Shown here one piece after another: positions 22,132-26,621 of a DNA stretch of 26,621 nucleotides; position 1 is the first letter of the stretch, and each line of letters begins with the position of its first letter. Origin of the DNA: Cryomorphaceae bacterium (GTDB lineage Bacteria; Bacteroidota; Bacteroidia; Flavobacteriales_D; Crocinitomicaceae). The DNA is taken from positions 1-26,621 of the forward strand of contig JAIXRD010000267.1 of the NCBI GenBank assembly GCA_027485365.1, in the 5' to 3' direction. Both the position numbers and the translations under genes were made by a program. Under the pieces are notes generated by a model, which made no database searches, was not told where the DNA came from, and worked only from the letters and a program-made list of their open reading frames with translations.

Positions 22132-23484
22132 ATGAAAATATCTAATATTCAACAAGTTACAATGGCGAAATCCCTTAGGTTGTTTGCTTTCTTGTGTGTT
22201 ACCATTTTTGTTCAACACACCCTTAATGCGCAAGGAGAAGCGCTTTTCAAATCAAAATGTTCCAGTTGTCACCAAATTCACAAAAACGGTACGGGCCCAA
22301 TGTTAAATGGTGCACGTCAACGATGGATTGATGCAGGGGAAGGGGATTTGATCACTAAATGGGTTCAAAATAACGCCGCATTGAGAGCTAGTGGAGCTTC
22401 CAAACGTGCTGCAGCTGTGTTCAAGGAATATGGTGGTTCTCAAATGTCAATTTTCACTGATTTAACGGATGATCAAGTAAACCAAATTTTAGATTACGCG
22501 GATGCTCAACCCAAGGAAGATCCGGCAGCAGCTAAAGATGGTGCCGCAGATCCAAATGCACCACAGGATGGTGAAGAGGAAGAAGGAGGATTAGGTTTTG
22601 TGTGGTTAATTTTAGCCGTATTGTTTGTCATAATTATTTTAAGCGTTGGTGGCGTTCGCCGTCAACTTAAAGTGGCAAGTACGGGCGATGAGAAATACAA
22701 TGAACTAACCTATTGGGAAGAGTTTAAATCAACGGCGTGGAAATACCGTGGCATTACCGGTTTAGTTGGCTTGGTGTTGACAATAGCCGTGTTGGTGGTT
22801 GTTTTCAAAAGCTTGTATTCAATTAACGTGATGGAAAATTATCAACCGTCGCAGCCTGTTGCTTTCCCACACTCTCGACATGCTGGCGAGAACGGCATTG
22901 ATTGTAAATATTGCCACAATTCTGTTACTAAGTCAAAACATGCAGGATTACCATCTGTAAATGTGTGTATGAATTGCCACAAACAAATCAACGGTGAAGG
23001 AAAACCATTCGCTGGAGAAATTAAGAAGATTTATGCTGCTGCGGGTTGGGATACTAAGTTCGGTCCTGCAGGCGGTTACAGAAATACCAAAGGAAAGCCA
23101 TTGGTTTGGAATAAAGTACATGTTCTACCTGATCACGTTTATTTTAATCACTCTCAGCACGTAGTGGTGGGTGGAGTTGATTGTAAACAATGTCACGGTG
23201 ATATGACACAAATGAAAGAAACCGCTAAGGTTCAGCCAATCGAGGAATTAAATAAAATCGAAGGGAATATCAAATTGACGAAAGCTACCCTAACCATGGG
23301 ATGGTGTATCGAATGCCACGGAGCCAAAGAGGTAACCGTTGGTGACGGCAAAAACGCATATTATGACGAAATACATAGCCGTTTGAAGAAAAACAAAGCC
23401 CTATACAGAAAATACTTAACCAATGATGGTAAATTAACTGTCAATGAATTAGGTGGATGGGAATGTGCTAAATGTCACTATTAA
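22132..23484 (+). CDS. actA: Alternative complex III subunit ActA, multiheme cytochrome c
   Basis: 450 residues with six CxxCH heme sites: 43-47 (CSSCH), 258-262 (CKYCH), 279-283 (CMNCH), 351-355 (CKQCH), 392-396 (CIECH) and 445-449 (CAKCH). Order: signal peptide (to about residue 34), a single-heme cytochrome c domain (35-125), an acidic Pro/Ala/Glu linker (126-152), two membrane helices (about 154-175 and 208-228), then a five-heme domain of the cytochrome c7/ActA type (240-450). ACIII oxidises quinol and passes electrons to cytochrome c or directly to an oxidase. An ATG 30 bases downstream (residue 11) is an alternative start. It is followed 25 bases later by actB, which confirms the assignment. 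Confidence 0.92.
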   Translation: MKISNIQQVTMAKSLRLFAFLCVTIFVQHTLNAQGEALFKSKCSSCHQIHKNGTGPMLNGARQRWIDAGEGDLITKWVQNNAALRASGASKRAAAVFKEYGGSQMSIFTDLTDDQVNQILDYADAQPKEDPAAAKDGAADPNAPQDGEEEEGGLGFVWLILAVLFVIIILSVGGVRRQLKVASTGDEKYNELTYWEEFKSTAWKYRGITGLVGLVLTIAVLVVVFKSLYSINVMENYQPSQPVAFPHSRHAGENGIDCKYCHNSVTKSKHAGLPSVNVCMNCHKQINGEGKPFAGEIKKIYAAAGWDTKFGPAGGYRNTKGKPLVWNKVHVLPDHVYFNHSQHVVVGGVDCKQCHGDMTQMKETAKVQPIEELNKIEGNIKLTKATLTMGWCIECHGAKEVTVGDGKNAYYDEIHSRLKKNKALYRKYLTNDGKLTVNELGGWECAKCHY

Positions 23485-23509
23485 TTTACTATAGCGAATA
23501 AAATAAGTT

Positions 23510-26500
23510 ATGGAAGTAACAAAGAAATATTGGAAAGGAATTGAAGAATTAAATCAAACTCCTGAATTTACAAAGCATCGAGACAATGAGTTTCCGTTTC
23601 AAAACTCAGTTGAGCAGTTTTTGGTAGACGAGCAATTAGCTGAATCTTCAACAGGTCGTCGAGATTTCCTTAAGTTTTTAGGGTTCTCAGTAGCGGCAGC
23701 AACTTTGGCTGCGTGTGAGGCACCAGTGACTAAAGCTGTTCCCTACGTGAATAAACCTGAAGATGTAACACCAGGTGTTGCTACATGGTATGCATCTACG
23801 TATTATGACGGCATGTCATATGCTAGCATTCTCGTAAAAACTAGAGAAGCACGTCCTATTTTCATTAAAGGAAACAAGGATTTTGGTTTTACTAAAGGTG
23901 GAACAAACCCACAAATTATTGCATCCGTTTTAGGATTGTATGATAGCGAAAGACTCAATGGAGTACGATCCAAAGGAGAAGATGCTAATATTTCTATTGA
24001 TAAGGCGGATAAAGCGATTTTAACTGCACTTAAAGGTGCTAAAGAAATTGTGTTATTAACCCCGACTGTAATTAGTCCTTCCTTGAACACAGCGATTTCA
24101 ACGATGGCTGCGGCATATTCGGTGAACGGTGCCTCTAAGGTAAAAGTGGTTCAATACGATGGTGTTTCTTATGGCGCAATACGAAAAGCTAACGAACTGA
24201 ATTTCGGAGCTTCTGTAATTCCTTCTTATGATTTCTCAAAGGCTAAAACCATAGTAAGCGTTGGTGCAGACTTTTTAAGCACGTGGTTGTTGGGTAATGA
24301 ATATGCGGTTCAATATGGTGTGAATAGACTTCCAGGTAAAGGAATGTCTAAGCATTATCAGTTTGAATCCATTATGTCCATTACAGGTTCGAATGCCGAT
24401 GGAAGAGCTCAGATTAAACCATCAGAATCAGCCAATGTATTAGCATATATTCTTAAAAGTATTGGCGGTTCTACCTTAGTTTCAAGTGCTTTATCCGGTG
24501 ATGCGAAAAAAGTGGCTGACGCTGCAATTGCCGCGCTTAAGTCAAGCAAGAAAGAATCCTTAGTTGTTTGTGGTTCTAATAACGAGGCAGAGCAGTTATT
24601 AACCAACGCGATTAATAATCAATTGAATGTTTACGGAACAACGATTGATTTAACGAATGATGTTAGACTTTTCCAATCGAATGACAAAGAAGCAAATCAG
24701 CTTTTTGATTCAATTATTGCGGGTAAAGGTCCGGATGTATTAATAAATCTAGGTGCTAATCCGGTATATAATTCCTCGAAAGGAGATAAATTACGAAAAG
24801 GATTAGATGGTTTGAAAATGTATATTTCAACCTCGAGATATGCGGATGAAAGTTCATCGGTTTCAACATTTATTATTCCTGACCATCACCAACTAGAAGG
24901 GTGGAATGATTTTATGCCAAAAGCGAATCATTATGCCGTTGCTCAACCTACAATCCGCCCATTAGGTGATACCTATGCTGCGTTAGAATCTGTATTGGTT
25001 TGGGCCGGTGCAGCTACGCGTGATGGAAAAGATTCTACAGTTGCTTTTGAAACGATCAAAGCAACGGCTTCAACTCAAGGTTACGCTGATTTTTCAATGT
25101 TAACGCACAACAGTTGTGGGGCGGTGAATGTGCCAGTTTCAACCTTTGCTTATAAAGCTGTTTCCTCAACTGCAACCACTAAAGGGGGAGAGTGGGAAGT
25201 TGTTTTTTATCAAAAAACGGGGATTCGTGATGGAGGCTTAGCAAGTAACCCTTGGTTACAAGAACTCCCGGATCCAATTTCTAAGGTTACTTGGGATAAC
25301 TACATTACCATGAATCCAGTTCAAATGGAAAAAATGGGATACGTTACAACCTATGACCAAGAACATGGCTTGAATATGGCTACTGTTACTGTGAATGGTC
25401 AAAAAGTTACGCTTCCGGTTTACCCTCAACCAGGACAAGCATTCAATACCGTTGGAATTGCTGTGGGTTATGGACGCGGTGCAAACGGTGAAAAAATCGG
25501 ACGTGGAGCATATCAAACGAAGGAATACGGTGGCTATGAATTAGATGATCAAGGAAAAAGAAAAGCAATTGGAGTTAATGTTTATCCGTGCATAGCGGAT
25601 GTAAATGGATTGCCTTCATATGCAGCCAGCGCAACTATTGCTAAGTCTGAAGGAGAATACTTGATTGCAGCTACCCAAATTCATCATACGGTGATGGGTC
25701 GTGATTCTATCGTAAGAGAAACCACTTTATCAACCTTTTTGAAAGGAGATCGAGAAGTGTTTAATCCGATTCATAAATTGCAGCGATTAAATGAGCATGG
25801 TCACCATGAAGAAGCTCCACTTGAGGAGTTTGACTTATGGAATGCGCATCCAATCGAGAAAGTTGGTCACCGATGGGGAATGACCATTGATTTATCCTCT
25901 TGTATTGGTTGTGGTTCTTGTTTAGTTGCTTGTCAATCAGAAAATAATGTACCTGTAGTTGGTAAAGATGAGGTTAGACGAGGTCGTGAAATGCATTGGT
26001 TGAGAATTGATAGATATTATGCATCAGCGGAAGAGTCCACCATTGGTAAAAAAGCAAATGAGGACGACTTTAATTACTCAGAAGCAGAAAAAGCGGCAGC
26101 GAATCCAGCTGTTGTTCACATGCCTTTGATGTGCCATCATTGTAATCACGCGCCATGTGAAACGGTTTGTCCAGTTGCCGCAACTACCCATAGTAATGAG
26201 GGCTTAAACCAAATGACTTACAACCGTTGTATCGGTACACGTTATTGTGCAAACAACTGTCCGTATAAAGTGCGACGATTTAACTGGTTTAATTACCCTT
26301 CATATAAGAAATTTACAGAAGTAAATCCTGCGCAAGATGATTTAGGCCGTATGGTGCTTAATCCAGATGTTACAGTAAGGACTCGTGGGGTAATGGAGAA
26401 ATGTTCATTCTGTGTTCAACGAATTCAAAGCACTAAACTAACGGCTAAAAAAGAGGCAAGACCGGTTAAAGATGGTGAATTAGCCACGGCTTGTTCTGAA

Positions 26501-26621
26501 GCTTGTCCTACCAATGCCATTATTGTCGGAGATTGGAATGACGATAACTCAGCCGTAAAAGCGAGTTCCTCAGACAATAGAGCGTATCAAGCGTTAGAAG
26601 AGGTTGGTGTTAAACCGAACG
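23510..26621 (+). CDS. actB: Alternative complex III subunit ActB (3' end beyond the window)
   Basis: 1037 codons are open to the window edge with no stop, so the gene is cut by the window, not broken. Near the N terminus a twin-arginine motif GRRDFLKFLGF (residues 49-59) is followed by a lipobox-like LAAC (Cys69), suggesting Tat export and lipid anchoring. A large molybdopterin-oxidoreductase-like region (about 90-770) has lost the cofactor in ACIII. The C-terminal ferredoxin-like part has cysteine groups at 798 (CIGCGSCLVAC), 875 (CHHCNHAPCETVC), 907 (CIGTRYCANNC), 965 (CSFC) and 995 (CSEAC), enough for four iron-sulfur clusters. It works with ActA and the quinol-binding ActC as the electron wire of the complex. 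It shares a transcript with actA. Confidence 0.95.
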   Translation, partial: MEVTKKYWKGIEELNQTPEFTKHRDNEFPFQNSVEQFLVDEQLAESSTGRRDFLKFLGFSVAAATLAACEAPVTKAVPYVNKPEDVTPGVATWYASTYYDGMSYASILVKTREARPIFIKGNKDFGFTKGGTNPQIIASVLGLYDSERLNGVRSKGEDANISIDKADKAILTALKGAKEIVLLTPTVISPSLNTAISTMAAAYSVNGASKVKVVQYDGVSYGAIRKANELNFGASVIPSYDFSKAKTIVSVGADFLSTWLLGNEYAVQYGVNRLPGKGMSKHYQFESIMSITGSNADGRAQIKPSESANVLAYILKSIGGSTLVSSALSGDAKKVADAAIAALKSSKKESLVVCGSNNEAEQLLTNAINNQLNVYGTTIDLTNDVRLFQSNDKEANQLFDSIIAGKGPDVLINLGANPVYNSSKGDKLRKGLDGLKMYISTSRYADESSSVSTFIIPDHHQLEGWNDFMPKANHYAVAQPTIRPLGDTYAALESVLVWAGAATRDGKDSTVAFETIKATASTQGYADFSMLTHNSCGAVNVPVSTFAYKAVSSTATTKGGEWEVVFYQKTGIRDGGLASNPWLQELPDPISKVTWDNYITMNPVQMEKMGYVTTYDQEHGLNMATVTVNGQKVTLPVYPQPGQAFNTVGIAVGYGRGANGEKIGRGAYQTKEYGGYELDDQGKRKAIGVNVYPCIADVNGLPSYAASATIAKSEGEYLIAATQIHHTVMGRDSIVRETTLSTFLKGDREVFNPIHKLQRLNEHGHHEEAPLEEFDLWNAHPIEKVGHRWGMTIDLSSCIGCGSCLVACQSENNVPVVGKDEVRRGREMHWLRIDRYYASAEESTIGKKANEDDFNYSEAEKAAANPAVVHMPLMCHHCNHAPCETVCPVAATTHSNEGLNQMTYNRCIGTRYCANNCPYKVRRFNWFNYPSYKKFTEVNPAQDDLGRMVLNPDVTVRTRGVMEKCSFCVQRIQSTKLTAKKEARPVKDGELATACSEACPTNAIIVGDWNDDNSAVKASSSDNRAYQALEEVGVKPN

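Noticed and set aside
1..26621. Search for CRISPR arrays, insertion sequences, integrases, toxin-antitoxin pairs, rRNA and riboswitches
   Set aside because: No repeated direct-repeat/spacer pattern, no terminal inverted repeats with a transposase, no rRNA sequence and no recognisable riboswitch leader were seen. Codon use appears uniform by eye across the window.

Overview
The window is chromosomal DNA of a Bacteroidota bacterium, most likely a free-living aerobic member of the Flavobacteriales. The evidence is AT-rich DNA, genes without Shine-Dalgarno sequences, and several matches to the Bacteroidota promoter (TTG, about 18-20 bases, TAnnTTTG). The gene content agrees: type IX secretion (T9SS) C-terminal signals on secreted proteins, a FadL/OmpP1 plus SGNH-lipoprotein pair, an ExbB-ExbD-ExbD-TonB operon, a DUF2723 protein, and the start of an alternative complex III (ACIII) operon. 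No transposase, integrase, CRISPR array or phage gene was seen, so this looks like core chromosome rather than an island.

Layout. 1-514: the tail of an unidentified gene, then an S4-domain (Hsp15-like) RNA-binding protein. 549-6078 (+): an envelope and secretion block with a FadL-type outer-membrane protein, an SGNH-fold lipoprotein whose nucleophile serine appears to be glycine, a secreted alpha/beta-hydrolase with a T9SS tail, and a secreted fusion of a c-type heme domain with a PHM-like copper monooxygenase, also with a T9SS tail. 6124-6194: tRNA-Cys. 6222-7208 (-): a GNAT-like protein. 7324-13211 (+): ExbB, two enlarged ExbD paralogues and TonB, then a terminator, a small membrane protein, a PstS-like lipoprotein and, from its own promoter, a TPR protein. 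13222-20231 (-): a tightly packed operon transcribed as DUF2723 glycosyltransferase, NodB deacetylase, histidine kinase, phosphoglycerate mutase. 20355-20427: tRNA-Gln. 20506-21543 (+): ThiL. 21550-21939 (-): a SPOR-domain protein. 22132 to the end (+): ActA, and ActB cut off by the window edge.

The blocks serve different jobs: outer-membrane uptake and its energisation, secreted oxidative and hydrolytic enzymes, surface glycan or glycoprotein modification, and the respiratory quinol-oxidising complex.

No wholly new multi-gene system is evident. The points most worth following are the heme-c/copper-monooxygenase fusion, the SGNH protein lacking its serine, the PstS-like lipoprotein tied to a TonB motor without any ABC transporter, promoter boxes so close to ATGs that the mRNAs should be leaderless, and a one-helical-turn direct repeat in the ACIII promoter.
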